From assembly GCA_022641375.1 (NCBI GenBank), contig JALCDF010000007.1, positions 1 to 45,798 of the forward strand: a stretch of 45,798 bases of DNA, given 5' to 3'. This stretch comes from Megasphaera sp. (GTDB lineage Bacteria > Bacillota > Negativicutes > Veillonellales > Megasphaeraceae). Below the pieces are notes generated by a model. It made no database searches. It saw only the letters and a list, made by a program, of their open reading frames with translations, and was not told the DNA's origin. The translations under genes and the position numbers were made by a program. Of the stretch, positions 1 through 8,534 are shown in pieces; positions within the stretch are counted from its first letter, which is position 1, and each line of letters starts with the position of its first letter.

Positions 1-146
1 ATCAGGTCATATGGCTCTGATAGGGCTTTTTCCAGTCCTGTGACGCCGTCGGCAGCGGCATCGACGGTAAAGTCGCTGGCTTCGAGGTAGTCCCGTTCCA
101 GTTCTGTGATATCGGTGTTATCTTCAATGATAAGGATTTTTTTCAT
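1..146 (-). CDS. Response regulator receiver domain, partial (C-terminal part outside window)
   Basis: The first 48 residues of a response regulator are visible, beginning MKKILIIEDNTDITELERDY. The start ATG is at 146-144 and the reading frame runs off the left edge. The IIEDN segment carries the acidic Mg-binding pair of the receiver fold; the phosphoacceptor Asp and the output domain are not in the window. It lies 39 bp downstream of the histidine kinase on the same strand, so the two are almost certainly a cognate pair. An OmpR/PhoB-type output domain is my inference from the kinase architecture and from the 11-bp-spaced direct repeats in the divergent promoter at 1792-1818. Confidence 0.9.
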   Translation of the reverse strand, partial: MKKILIIEDNTDITELERDYLEASDFTVDAAADGVTGLEKALSEPYDL

Positions 147-185
147 GATGAGTTCTTCCTCTCCGAACTATCGCCGGGGCCATAG

Positions 186-1715
186 TCAGTTGTTCTGTGA
201 TGTATCCGAATCTTTTGTATTTTTCGTATCCGGGGGATTTGTTTCGGCCAGCGGCAGGGTCATGCGGATCGTCAGGCCGCCACCGGGGGTTTCCAGGGCC
301 AGGATGGTGCCGCCCATGCCGGTCAGGATTTGTCTGGCGATGGCCAGTCCCAGGCCGTTGCCTTTGATATCCGAGCGGGCGGCATCGGTGCGGTAGAAGC
401 TGTCGAATAGTTTCGACAGGCTTTCCGGCGGGGCGCCCATGCCGTGGTCGATGCAGTCGATGCGGACCTGCCTGCCGGCCGGGGTGACGGTGAATTCGAC
501 GCGGCCCGTATCGCCTTGCTTATATTTCAGGCTGTTGCTGATGAGGTTTTCCAGGACGCGGCGGAACTGGAGGCTGTCGATGGCGACGATGGCCGGCGTA
601 TCCGGTCCCGTGAGGGTGACATCCAGTCCCTGTTCATGGAGGGCCGGCTGGATTTCCTGTACGACGTCGTAAATATACCGGTAAATCGGCAGCGGCTTCA
701 GGGAAAAGGTCATGCGGCCCAGGTCCAGTTTGGAGAACAGGAACAGTTTGTCGACCAGTTGTTCCATGGCGCAGGCTGTCGTATAGATGCAGTCCACATA
801 GTGGCGCTGTTTTTCCGGCGTGCTGGCGATGCCGTCGCGGATGCCGCTGGCATAGCCTTTGAGCAGGGTCAGCGGGGTGGACAGGTCGTGGGAGATGCCG
901 GCAATCAGTTCTTTGCGGTTCTGTTCGTATTTTTCCTGTTTTTCCCGGGATGATTTCAATTCGCGGCGCATGGTGTCAAAATCATGGCAGGTCTTGCCCA
1001 GTTCATCGTGACTGGATACGTCGAGCGTGTATTCGAGATTGCCCTTCTTGATTTCCGCCGAGGCTTTTTGCAAGGCCGTCAGGGGTTCCAGCACGTGGCG
1101 CGACAGGAGGCGGGACAGATAGATGCCCAGCCAGATGATGAGGAGGATGGCCAGGACGAGAATGGAGATGGCCAGGAATTCCAGGAAGGATTTCAGATTA
1201 TCGCCGGCGTCGTCATCATGATGGCCGATGAACGCGACGGAGCCGGCCGCATAGAGGGTGAGGTCGCGATGGCGGGACTGATTGACGAAATAGAAGTCGG
1301 GGCCTTCCCACAGGACAGCCGATGGCTGGGGGCCGACTTTTCTCCGGACGATATCCCGTATATGGGCGGCGTCACTGCCCGGTGTAGCATATAGGACACC
1401 GTCGTTTTGGACCATGACGGTGCGGATGCCCTGCCGTTCCAGCAGGTGGCATTCTTTTTCCAGTTTTTTCATATCCAGCGGATGTGGCGTATCCATCTTG
1501 TCCCGCAGGGCGCTGACCGAATAGGAAACGGACATGGAAGCGCCCCGTTCCGGCCAGAGGAGAGCCAGCTCGCTCTGCCGTACCGTGTCGGTAAAGCGGA
1601 GGCCGGCGAAGATAGCCGTGCCGAGGAGGGTCAATAAGATGACGGGAATGCATACCATCAGGAAATTGGTACAGAGTATGCGTGTCCGCAAGGAAATATT
1701 TCGCAGGTGCAGCAA
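186..1715 (-). CDS. Membrane sensor histidine kinase (HAMP-HisKA-HATPase)
   Basis: This 509-residue sensor kinase would autophosphorylate on His and pass phosphate to the regulator encoded just downstream. A first membrane segment spans about residues 17-40, an extracytoplasmic sensor region 41-175, a second membrane segment about 178-200, then HAMP. The HisKA box reads ELIAGISHDLSTPL, with the phosphoacceptor His in SHDLSTP. The ATPase domain shows NLISNSLKY (N box) and GNGLGLAIARQI (G2 box). The start is a TTG at 1715-1713: it is preceded by AAAGGGGG at a good distance, and no ATG fits as well. The C-terminal tail is Asp/Asn/Thr rich. The kinase precedes the regulator in the operon. The sensed signal cannot be read from the sequence; the divergent PepSY membrane protein is a likely target or accessory factor. 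Confidence 0.95.
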   Translation of the reverse strand: MLHLRNISLRTRILCTNFLMVCIPVILLTLLGTAIFAGLRFTDTVRQSELALLWPERGASMSVSYSVSALRDKMDTPHPLDMKKLEKECHLLERQGIRTVMVQNDGVLYATPGSDAAHIRDIVRRKVGPQPSAVLWEGPDFYFVNQSRHRDLTLYAAGSVAFIGHHDDDAGDNLKSFLEFLAISILVLAILLIIWLGIYLSRLLSRHVLEPLTALQKASAEIKKGNLEYTLDVSSHDELGKTCHDFDTMRRELKSSREKQEKYEQNRKELIAGISHDLSTPLTLLKGYASGIRDGIASTPEKQRHYVDCIYTTACAMEQLVDKLFLFSKLDLGRMTFSLKPLPIYRYIYDVVQEIQPALHEQGLDVTLTGPDTPAIVAIDSLQFRRVLENLISNSLKYKQGDTGRVEFTVTPAGRQVRIDCIDHGMGAPPESLSKLFDSFYRTDAARSDIKGNGLGLAIARQILTGMGGTILALETPGGGLTIRMTLPLAETNPPDTKNTKDSDTSQNN

Positions 1716-1791
1716 TCGATTACCCCCTTTATAGTATTACTTTATATAGTATACCAAATAATCAGCGGCGGCATATCCATTTTTTTTAAAA

Positions 1792-1834
1792 TTTAGTTGT
1801 CGTTTAGCTGGAATTTAGATATTCCCCGTATACT
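1792..1834 (+). promoter_or_regulatory. Promoter of the PepSY gene with three 11-bp-spaced TTTAG boxes
   Basis: TTTAG occurs at 1792, 1803 and 1814, exactly 11 bp apart, which puts the boxes on one face of the helix. A -10 hexamer TATACT follows at 1829-1834. The position for -35 (1806-1811, TAGCTG) is poor and lies inside the boxes. Direct repeats at 11-bp steps in place of a -35 are the usual arrangement for OmpR/PhoB-type activators. I infer that the adjacent response regulator binds here; the spacing is seen, the binding is not. Confidence 0.6.
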
Positions 1835-1895
1835 GACAGTGTACTACAAAAAAAGAAACGACTACAGATCATGAATGGACGGGGAGGTCTTGAAT

Positions 1896-2588
1896 ATGAA
1901 AAATCAATGGACAGAACAGGTAAAGGAAAACGTAAAATCCGTATGTACGGCAAAGAGGATGAAAGCGGCGGTCGCCGTCCTGGTCATCTGTGCCATAGCG
2001 GGAGCCGGCGGCAGTTATTATTTCCATCAGCAGCGGGTGGCGCAGCGTATGGAAGAACGGCAGGCGCAGTCGAAAGTCGTAGCCTATGAAGCATCGCGGA
2101 ACCATGTCAACCTGTTATCGGAAGAACAGGTCCGGGCAGCTGTAGCGCAGGCTGTCGGCCAGGATGAATCGTCTATCCAGTTCAAGGAAATCGCCTTGGA
2201 AAATAAAGACGGCCATGACCGTGACGGCCATGATAAAGATAAGAAAGATAAAGATAAGCACCAAAACGGGGACCGCAAAGATAAAAAGGATAAACAAGAT
2301 AAACAAGGCCAGCAGCCGGCCGGCAATCCGCCGCAGCAGGGCCAGCCCGGTCCCACCATGCAACAGGTGATGCCGCCTGCCGATGGAGCCGGCCCGGACG
2401 GGGCAGCAGCACCGGACGCAGCGGCCGGTGCGACGACAGCCGCCAAACCGGACAAGGCGATGATGTCCTTCCATCCTTCGTATGAAGTAGAATGTACGGT
2501 AGGCAACATCAAATATGAATTCAATGTCGATGCCGTATCCGGCGATATCTTGAGAAATAAAGTCAAAAGTGAACATTCGCTGTTTTAA
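1896..2588 (+). CDS. Membrane-anchored PepSY-domain protein with a charged low-complexity insert
   Basis: This 230-residue protein has a short cytoplasmic N-terminus, one membrane segment (about residues 23-42) and an extracytoplasmic region. Residues 73-104 (LLSEEQVRAAVAQAVG...FKEIALENKDG) look like the first half of a PepSY domain. Residues 193-222 (HPSYEVECTVGNIKYEFNVDAVSGDILRNK) look like the second half. Between them lie about 88 residues of low complexity: first Lys/Asp/His rich (105-137), then Gln/Pro/Ala rich. PepSY domains are known as peptidase-inhibitor or sensor-accessory modules. The start at 1896 was chosen because GGGGAGG sits 9 bp before it; an ATG at 1875 has no ribosome binding site. 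It is divergent from the two-component genes, which suggests control by them. The function is not known. Confidence 0.8.
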   Translation: MKNQWTEQVKENVKSVCTAKRMKAAVAVLVICAIAGAGGSYYFHQQRVAQRMEERQAQSKVVAYEASRNHVNLLSEEQVRAAVAQAVGQDESSIQFKEIALENKDGHDRDGHDKDKKDKDKHQNGDRKDKKDKQDKQGQQPAGNPPQQGQPGPTMQQVMPPADGAGPDGAAAPDAAAGATTAAKPDKAMMSFHPSYEVECTVGNIKYEFNVDAVSGDILRNKVKSEHSLF

Positions 2589-2608
2589 CCGGTTTACCGG
2601 GATGTGAG

Positions 2609-2647
2609 AAAAAACCTCTTCAGGAAGGTGTCTGAAGAGGTTTTTTG
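2609..2647. terminator. Bidirectional intrinsic terminator
   Basis: The arms AAAACCTCTTCAG and CTGAAGAGGTTTT enclose a short loop and are followed by T runs on both strands. The hairpin lies between the convergent PepSY gene and TetR gene and can serve both. Confidence 0.9.
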
Positions 2648-2653
2648 CTGTCG

Positions 2654-3316
2654 TTAGCGTTTCTTGTCGGGATTGCGCAGGGTACCCAGGATGGCCAGGG
2701 TATTCTTTTTCAACAATTCCAGGAATTCGTCCTGCGGGAACCGGACCGGCAGATATTGACGGATGGGATTGTCCTGCGTGATGAAAATCAGGGAAAAGGG
2801 GGCGATAAGGGTGATGAGGCAGCTGTACAGGCGGGGATCCGTCGTGTCGTATCCCAGATAATCGCTGAGGATCTGTGTGAGGATGCGGAATTTCGGCAGG
2901 GCCTTGCTGGAAATGACCTGGCCGATACAGGGGGACGGATCGAGGATTTCCCGGATCCAGGCCCGCACATGCCAGTCATCCCGCCGGCACGTGTCTTCCC
3001 AAAAGAAGGCCAGGAGCCGTTCTACTTTCTGCCGCGGCGAAGCGTCGCTGTGATAGAGCCGGGTCATGATGTCGATGTTGACGAGGTAAATCTGGACTTC
3101 TTCCAGGACGGCGATATGCAGGCCGTTCAGCCCGCCGAAATGATAGTTGACAGCGGATTGGTTGACATGGGCCAGCTGACAGATTTCCTTGCTCGTCGTG
3201 TTGGCGTAGCCGTTCTGGGCGAACAGCCGGCCGGCACATTCGATGATGCGGGCCCGCGTTTCCCTGCCGTCTTCACGGCCGGAAACGGGTGACGTTTTTT
3301 TGATGGTGGTATGCAT
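2654..3316 (-). CDS. TetR/AcrR-family repressor of the CecR type
   Basis: This 220-residue regulator has an N-terminal TetR helix-turn-helix at about residues 22-70 (RIIECAGRLFAQNGYANTTSKEICQLAHVNQSAVNYHF) and a larger helical ligand-binding domain. It is the last gene of the efflux operon and starts 17 bp after the ybhR-like gene, with AAGAGG before the ATG. In E. coli the TetR-family protein CecR (YbiH) stands next to ybhG-ybhFSR, and the same association here supports a CecR-like role. The 18-bp palindrome in the operon promoter (8462-8479) is its likely binding site. Because the repressor gene is the last gene of the operon it controls, the circuit would be self-limiting. The ligand is unknown. 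Confidence 0.85.
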   Translation of the reverse strand: MHTTIKKTSPVSGREDGRETRARIIECAGRLFAQNGYANTTSKEICQLAHVNQSAVNYHFGGLNGLHIAVLEEVQIYLVNIDIMTRLYHSDASPRQKVERLLAFFWEDTCRRDDWHVRAWIREILDPSPCIGQVISSKALPKFRILTQILSDYLGYDTTDPRLYSCLITLIAPFSLIFITQDNPIRQYLPVRFPQDEFLELLKKNTLAILGTLRNPDKKR

Positions 3317-3333
3317 GATGAAGCGCCTCTTTC

Positions 3334-4452
3334 TTAGGATAATTTATGACGGAACAGCCATGATGCCAGGGGCAGCGTGATGGATGCGACGACGAGCATG
3401 GGAATGTAATTATATGCAATCAGGGCGAGGCCGGCCCCTTCCAGATAGATGCGCCGGATGGCTTCGATGGTAAAGCGCATGGGGTTGATATAGGTGACAT
3501 ACTGCAATACGTCGGGCATGTTGTGTATTGGCGTGGCCAGTCCGGACAACAGGATCATGGGCAGCATGAAGACGAAGCAGTAGACCATGACCTGTTGCAT
3601 GTTTTTGGCAACGGCGGAGATGGACAGGCCGATGCCGACACAGCTGATCAGGAAGATGAGAATCGTCAGGTACAGCGTCAGCAGGGAGCCGACGAGATGG
3701 ATGCCGAACCAGAAGGTGATGAGGCAGAGCATCAGGGTAGCCTGCAGCAGGCCGATGACGATGGGCGGTACGGCCTTGCCGATGAGGATTTCACGGGGCC
3801 GCAGCGGCGTGACCAGCAACTGGTCGAAGATGCCCTGTTCCCGTTCGCGGGCGACGGACAGTCCGGCCAGCATCAGGACCTGAGTCAGGGCTAATACGGG
3901 CAGCAGGGACGGCAGAAACATCCAGCGGGTGATCAAATTGGGATTGTAGCGGGCAATCGTCTGGATATGGATCAGCTGCCGTCCCTGATGGAGCTGATTG
4001 ATATTATAGGAGGAAACGATGGCACTGACATAGCTGGAAGCGATGCCGGACGTCATGGGATTCTTGCCATCGGTAATCACCTGTATCGGTGCCGTCTCGC
4101 CGGCCGTCAATTGATTGGCGAAGCGCGGCTGGATCTGGATGACCAGCATGGCATCGCCGGAATCGATGGCTTCGGAAATCGAGTCGGCATTGGCCAGGGT
4201 GCGGACGCGCTGGAAGATGCCGCTGCCGTCCAGGCGGGCCAGCAGTTCGTCGGAATATTTGCTGTGGCTCTGATCGAGGACTGCATAGGGGACGCTATCG
4301 AGATTATACGTAGCCGTATATCCGAACAGGAGGCCCTGGATCAGGACCGGGAAAATCAGGATGGCCCGGCTTTTGGGATCCTTGACGGTAGCCAGGAATT
4401 CCTTGCGGATGATACATATGATTTTGTATAGGAAGGCATGTAAGGTATCCAT
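3334..4452 (-). CDS. ybhR: ABC-2 type efflux permease, YbhR-like
   Basis: This 372-residue integral membrane protein has one N-terminal membrane segment (about residues 27-48), a large extracytoplasmic loop to about residue 170, and five or six membrane segments in the C-terminal half. The conserved cytoplasmic stretch SVAREREQGIFDQLLVTPLRPREILIGKAVP is the ABC2-membrane family hallmark. Its ATG shares one base with the stop codon of the preceding permease (TAATG), so the two are translationally coupled. It is expected to pair with the 4452-5579 permease and the double ATPase to form an exporter. The name rests on gene order and family; substrate specificity is not readable. Confidence 0.88.
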   Translation of the reverse strand: MDTLHAFLYKIICIIRKEFLATVKDPKSRAILIFPVLIQGLLFGYTATYNLDSVPYAVLDQSHSKYSDELLARLDGSGIFQRVRTLANADSISEAIDSGDAMLVIQIQPRFANQLTAGETAPIQVITDGKNPMTSGIASSYVSAIVSSYNINQLHQGRQLIHIQTIARYNPNLITRWMFLPSLLPVLALTQVLMLAGLSVAREREQGIFDQLLVTPLRPREILIGKAVPPIVIGLLQATLMLCLITFWFGIHLVGSLLTLYLTILIFLISCVGIGLSISAVAKNMQQVMVYCFVFMLPMILLSGLATPIHNMPDVLQYVTYINPMRFTIEAIRRIYLEGAGLALIAYNYIPMLVVASITLPLASWLFRHKLS

Positions 4453-5579
4453 TATTCCAGCTTCTTTCGGGTCACTTTCAGGGACAGCAGGATGAACAGC
4501 AGGGCGTAGGCGGCCAGAATCAGGCAGTTCTTGCCGATGAGGGTCCAGTTGTTACCGGCCAGGAACAGGGATTTCAGCAATTCCATATAATAGGTGGCCG
4601 GCAGGATATGGCCGACAGCACTGATGGCGACGGGGACGCTGCGCAGGTCGAACATGAAGCCGCTGAGCATGATCGTAGGCAGCATGCTGACGACAAGGGA
4701 CAGCTGGCAGGCCAGGAACTGATTCTTGACGACAGAGGAAATAGTCAGCCCAATACCGAGGGCGACCAGTACGTATTCCATGGAGGACAGGATGATGATG
4801 AACAGGGAGCCGTGGATGGGGACATCGTACAAGTAGCGGGCGGACAGCATGCAGAGGGTGAATCCCAGCATGGCGATGGAAAAGTACGGAATCATTTTGG
4901 CCAGGAGGATTTCCAATGGTTTGACCGGCGTGATGAACAGTGATTCCAGGGTGCCCCGTTCCCATTCGCGGGCCATGACCAGGGCGGTCAGGAAGACGCC
5001 GACAAGGGTCATGACGATGACAATCAGGCCGGGGATGAACAGCCACGTACTGGTATTGGCGTCGTTGAACCATTGGCGGTTCACGATGGAGACGGAGCCA
5101 AGGGACGCGGACGTCGTCGTGACGTAGTCTTTTTGATGCGCAGCCTGCCAGCTGTTCAGGCCGCTTTCGACATAGACCGCCGTCGTGCGGGCGGTTGCGG
5201 CATCGACGCCGTAAGAGATGATTTGCAGGCTGCCGTTTTGCTGCCGCAGACGGGATGTAAAATCAGGTGGTACACATAAGATAATATCGGCCTGGCGATA
5301 ATCCATCAGGTTTTCGGCCTCGGCCATAGAAGTTACGTACCGAGGCGAAAAATAGTCGGAACCTTGCAGGAAACCGAGCATATCCCGGACGGTCGGGGAG
5401 GAGTCCTCCATGACGACGGCGACGGGGACCTTTTTGATGTCAAAGGACATGGCCGAGCCGATGAGCAGGATCATCATCATAGGGATGACGATGCCGATGA
5501 GCAGGCTGCTCGGATCGCGCAGCATCTGACACCATTCTTTATGGATGAGTGCACGGAGACGGCGCAGGAAATCAGTCAT
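4452..5579 (-). CDS. ybhS: ABC-2 type efflux permease, YbhS-like
   Basis: This 375-residue permease is built like its partner: one N-terminal membrane segment (about 27-47), an extracytoplasmic domain of about 130 residues, then a block of membrane helices. The amphipathic motif ALVMAREWERGTLESLFITPVKPLEILLAKMIPYF marks the ABC2-membrane family. It overlaps the upstream ATPase gene by four bases (ATGA) and the downstream permease by one, so the three are tightly coupled. The two permeases probably form a heterodimer, as in E. coli YbhSR. Confidence 0.88.
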   Translation of the reverse strand: MTDFLRRLRALIHKEWCQMLRDPSSLLIGIVIPMMMILLIGSAMSFDIKKVPVAVVMEDSSPTVRDMLGFLQGSDYFSPRYVTSMAEAENLMDYRQADIILCVPPDFTSRLRQQNGSLQIISYGVDAATARTTAVYVESGLNSWQAAHQKDYVTTTSASLGSVSIVNRQWFNDANTSTWLFIPGLIVIVMTLVGVFLTALVMAREWERGTLESLFITPVKPLEILLAKMIPYFSIAMLGFTLCMLSARYLYDVPIHGSLFIIILSSMEYVLVALGIGLTISSVVKNQFLACQLSLVVSMLPTIMLSGFMFDLRSVPVAISAVGHILPATYYMELLKSLFLAGNNWTLIGKNCLILAAYALLFILLSLKVTRKKLE

Positions 5580-7336
5580 GATGCATTCGCCTCCTTGTCG
5601 GCCCGGGCCTGTTCGACGATGGCGATGAAGGCCTCATTCATGGTCCGGCTGCTGCCGCTGCGGCGGATTTCCGCCGGTGTGCCGATGGCCAGCATCCGTC
5701 CCTGATCCTGGATCATGATGCGGTCGCAATATTCGGCTTCTTCCATGAAATGGGTCGTAATGATGATGGTCGTGCCGGTGGCGGCCAGGGCGGTAATCTG
5801 CCGCCAGAAGGTACGGCGGGCCAGCGGGTCGATGCCGCTCGTCGGTTCGTCCAAAAATAAGATGCGCGGCCGGTGCATGAGGGCGGCGGCCATGGAAAGA
5901 CGCTGTTTGTAACCGCCCGGCAGGGTGCCGGCCGGCTGCAGTACCTGATCGGTCAGGCCGAACTGTTGCAGCAGCTCGGCCATGCGGGTACGGATTTGCT
6001 GCCGCGTCAGGCCGTAGGCACCGCCGAAGAATTCCAGGTTCTCTTTGACGGACAGCGTGCCGTAGAGAGAAAATTTTTGTGCGACGTAGCCGACGTTGGC
6101 CCGGGCCTGAGCCCTGGCCGTACGCAGATTGACGCCGGCTACGGACAGGAAGCCGCTCGTAGCGGGGAGCAAACCGCAGAGCATGCGGAATGTCGTGGAT
6201 TTACCGGCACCGTTCGGTCCCAGCAGGCCGAATATTTCACCGCGGCGGACTTGGAAAGACGTATTGTCCACGGCTGTGAAATTGCCGAATTTGCGGACCA
6301 GATCCCTGACTTCGATTTCAATCTTGTCGGAAATGGCCGTGCCGGCTCCATAGTCCAGTTCAAAACCATGGGTATCCCGCGGTTCATGGCTGACGGCCCG
6401 GAGAAGTTTCATGAAACTATCTTCCAGTACTGCTGGTATGGGACGGGGGTGCAGGGTATCGAAATAACGGTACGCGTTCAACCCGCTTAAAACGGTTGGT
6501 GAAGTCACACTGAAGCGTACTTCGCCGCTTGCCGGTACGGCATCGACGACGTGTTCCGCATCATCCAGCAGTGCTGCCTGCAGGATGCGGGCCGGTACGC
6601 CTGCCGGCGGCCGGAGCATGAACGTACAGCCATCCGAGGCGTGCAGCAGTTCTGCCGGAGAGCCCTTGTCTAACAGGTGACCCTGATGGAGGATGTAGAC
6701 CTGCTGGCAAAGGGCGGCTTCATCCATATATGCGGTGCTGACAAAGACGGAGATGTGTTCTTCCGCTGTCAGTTCCTGCAGGATGGCCCATAATTCGCGG
6801 CGCGAGAGAGGGTCGACGCCGACGGTCGGTTCATCCAGCAGCAGTAATTTCGGTGAGCGGACGAGGGTGCAGGCCAACCCCAGTTTCTGTTTCATGCCGC
6901 CGGACAGTTTGCCGGCCGGGCGGTTGGTGAAGGAGGACAGGCCCGTGATGCGGAGCAGCCGGTCGAAGCGGGCCTGCCGCATAGCGGCGGGGACACCGTG
7001 CAGATCCGCATAGAGGCGCAGGTTTTCCTGGACGCTCAGGTCTTCGTAGAGGCCGAATTTCTGCGGCATGTAGCTGAGCTGATCCTGGATGGCCTGGGGA
7101 TGGCGGGTGACATCCATGCCGAGGACGGACAGCGTACCCGCCGTCGGCGACATAAGGCCGCAGAGGAGACGCAGGAACGTCGTCTTGCCGGCGCCGTCCG
7201 GCCCAATCAGGGCGGTCAGTTGTCCCGGTTCGATTTCCATATTGATTTGGTGTAATGCCTCGACGGGACTCCCTGTGACGACATCGTGGAATGTCTTGCA
7301 GAGGTTGACGGCCCGGATGATTTTCTGTTCGGTCAT
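5576..7336 (-). CDS. ybhF: Double-domain ABC transporter ATPase, YbhF-like
   Basis: This 586-residue protein contains two complete ABC ATPase domains. Domain 1 (about residues 8-235) has Walker A GPDGAGKTT, signature LSGGMKQKLG and Walker B LLLLDEPTVGVDP. Domain 2 (about 335-575) has GPNGAGKST, a signature reading LPGGYKQRLS with Pro in place of the usual Ser, and ILFLDEPTSGIDP. The changed second signature suggests the two ATP sites are not equivalent; this is an inference. It energises the two permeases encoded immediately downstream, with which it overlaps by four bases. E. coli YbhF has the same tandem architecture. Confidence 0.92.
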   Translation of the reverse strand: MTEQKIIRAVNLCKTFHDVVTGSPVEALHQINMEIEPGQLTALIGPDGAGKTTFLRLLCGLMSPTAGTLSVLGMDVTRHPQAIQDQLSYMPQKFGLYEDLSVQENLRLYADLHGVPAAMRQARFDRLLRITGLSSFTNRPAGKLSGGMKQKLGLACTLVRSPKLLLLDEPTVGVDPLSRRELWAILQELTAEEHISVFVSTAYMDEAALCQQVYILHQGHLLDKGSPAELLHASDGCTFMLRPPAGVPARILQAALLDDAEHVVDAVPASGEVRFSVTSPTVLSGLNAYRYFDTLHPRPIPAVLEDSFMKLLRAVSHEPRDTHGFELDYGAGTAISDKIEIEVRDLVRKFGNFTAVDNTSFQVRRGEIFGLLGPNGAGKSTTFRMLCGLLPATSGFLSVAGVNLRTARAQARANVGYVAQKFSLYGTLSVKENLEFFGGAYGLTRQQIRTRMAELLQQFGLTDQVLQPAGTLPGGYKQRLSMAAALMHRPRILFLDEPTSGIDPLARRTFWRQITALAATGTTIIITTHFMEEAEYCDRIMIQDQGRMLAIGTPAEIRRSGSSRTMNEAFIAIVEQARADKEANAS

Positions 7337-7387
7337 GATGCATTCGCCCTTTCGTAACTAACCGTACGGTTGCCAGTGTCGCTTCTG

Positions 7388-8380
7388 TTAGAAACGAATC
7401 GTTGCCGGCATGCCCATGCGCAGTACGTTCTGTTCGTCCGTGACGTAGATGCGTACTTCATATACCAGGGAGCTGCGCAGTTCTTCGGTCTGGACTGTCT
7501 TCGGCGTGAATTCGGCGGTATCGGAGATATAGCCGACCTGTCCTGTCAGCGGCGTATCGGGCTGGCTGTCGATGTATACTTGTGCGGCCAGGCCTTCGTA
7601 GATGCGGCTCAGTTTGTCTTCCGGGATATAGGCGCGCACCCATTTGACGTTGTCGAGGCCCAGCAGGAAGACCGGTTTTTGCGAAGAGGCCATATCCCCC
7701 GGTTCCAGCAGGCGGGAGCGGATGACGCCGTCCTGCGGGGCAATCAGTGTCGCCTGGCTCAGGTTGTATTCCTGGGTGCGCAGGTTTTCCTGCAGTTGCT
7801 GCAGCTGTGCATCGGCTGCGTCGATATCTTCCTGACGATAGCCGATTTGAGCCATCTGATGGGCGGCTGTGTTGTTCTGCAAGGTCGCGGCGGTCATCTT
7901 GAAGGAGGCTTCGGCGTTGTCCAGCTCCTGGCGGCTGATGGCACCTTGTGCGTACAGCTGCTGCATGCGCTGGTAGGTCAGCTGATTGTTTTCATAATTA
8001 GCGGCAGCGGAATGGACGGACGCTTCGGCTTCGGTGATTTCTTCCGGTCGGGAGCCATTGTGCATCTTGGCCGTGACGGCACGCTGCTGGGCAATCTGCG
8101 CGTTGGTGGCGGCAATGGCAAGTTCCAGCGGTTCCGTGTTCAGCGTAGCCAGCACATCCCCTTTGTTGACGTGGTCTCCTTCTTCGACGTTCACGGTCTG
8201 GATGCGTTCATTGGCATTGAAGGCCAGCGAGACCTGCCGGATATCGACGTTGCCGTACAGGGTCAGGGCTGTCTCCCGCGGACGGGTATACTGATAGGCG
8301 GCAATGCCGGCGGCCAGCAGGAGAATCAGGAATAAAAGGAGTTGTTTTTTGTGAGCTTGCAGGAATTGTTTCATGTGCAT
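7388..8380 (-). CDS. ybhG: HlyD-family periplasmic adaptor, YbhG-like
   Basis: This membrane-fusion protein of about 330 residues connects the inner-membrane exporter to the outer envelope. It has an N-terminal membrane anchor (QLLLFLILLLAAGIAAYQY). A split biotinyl-lipoyl-like domain follows (LYGNVDIRQVSLAFNANERIQTVNVEEGDHVNKGDVLATL, completed near IAPQDGVIRSRLLEPGD). Between the halves lies a long coiled-coil hairpin rich in Ala, Gln and Glu. The open frame extends to 8455, but that codon lies inside the promoter -10 element, so translation must begin later. ATG at 8380 has a GAGAGAG purine run five bases upstream; ATG at 8374 is the alternative. It is the first gene of the exporter operon. 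Confidence 0.88.
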   Translation of the reverse strand: MHMKQFLQAHKKQLLLFLILLLAAGIAAYQYTRPRETALTLYGNVDIRQVSLAFNANERIQTVNVEEGDHVNKGDVLATLNTEPLELAIAATNAQIAQQRAVTAKMHNGSRPEEITEAEASVHSAAANYENNQLTYQRMQQLYAQGAISRQELDNAEASFKMTAATLQNNTAAHQMAQIGYRQEDIDAADAQLQQLQENLRTQEYNLSQATLIAPQDGVIRSRLLEPGDMASSQKPVFLLGLDNVKWVRAYIPEDKLSRIYEGLAAQVYIDSQPDTPLTGQVGYISDTAEFTPKTVQTEELRSSLVYEVRIYVTDEQNVLRMGMPATIRF

Positions 8381-8453
8381 CCATCTCTCTCTCGGGTATA
8401 TGGTGACTAAGGATGTATAAGGACAGTCGATACTCGCGTCTTTATGTATATTC

Positions 8454-8482
8454 ATTATATCAAATTAGAATTCTAATTTCAA
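8454..8482 (-). promoter_or_regulatory. Promoter and 18-bp palindromic operator of the ybhGFSR-tetR operon
   Basis: On the minus strand, -35 TTGAAA (8482-8477) and -10 TATAAT (8459-8454) are separated by exactly 17 bp. The perfect palindrome AAATTAGAATTCTAATTT covers 8462-8479, overlapping most of the -35 and filling nearly the whole spacer. A protein bound there would block RNA polymerase. The operon ends with a TetR-family gene, so this is the natural candidate operator. Confidence 0.85.
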
Positions 8483-8534
8483 CTAAAGGAAGAAGGATGC
8501 CGTATGGGCAACACAAGCCGATTGCGGATAATAA

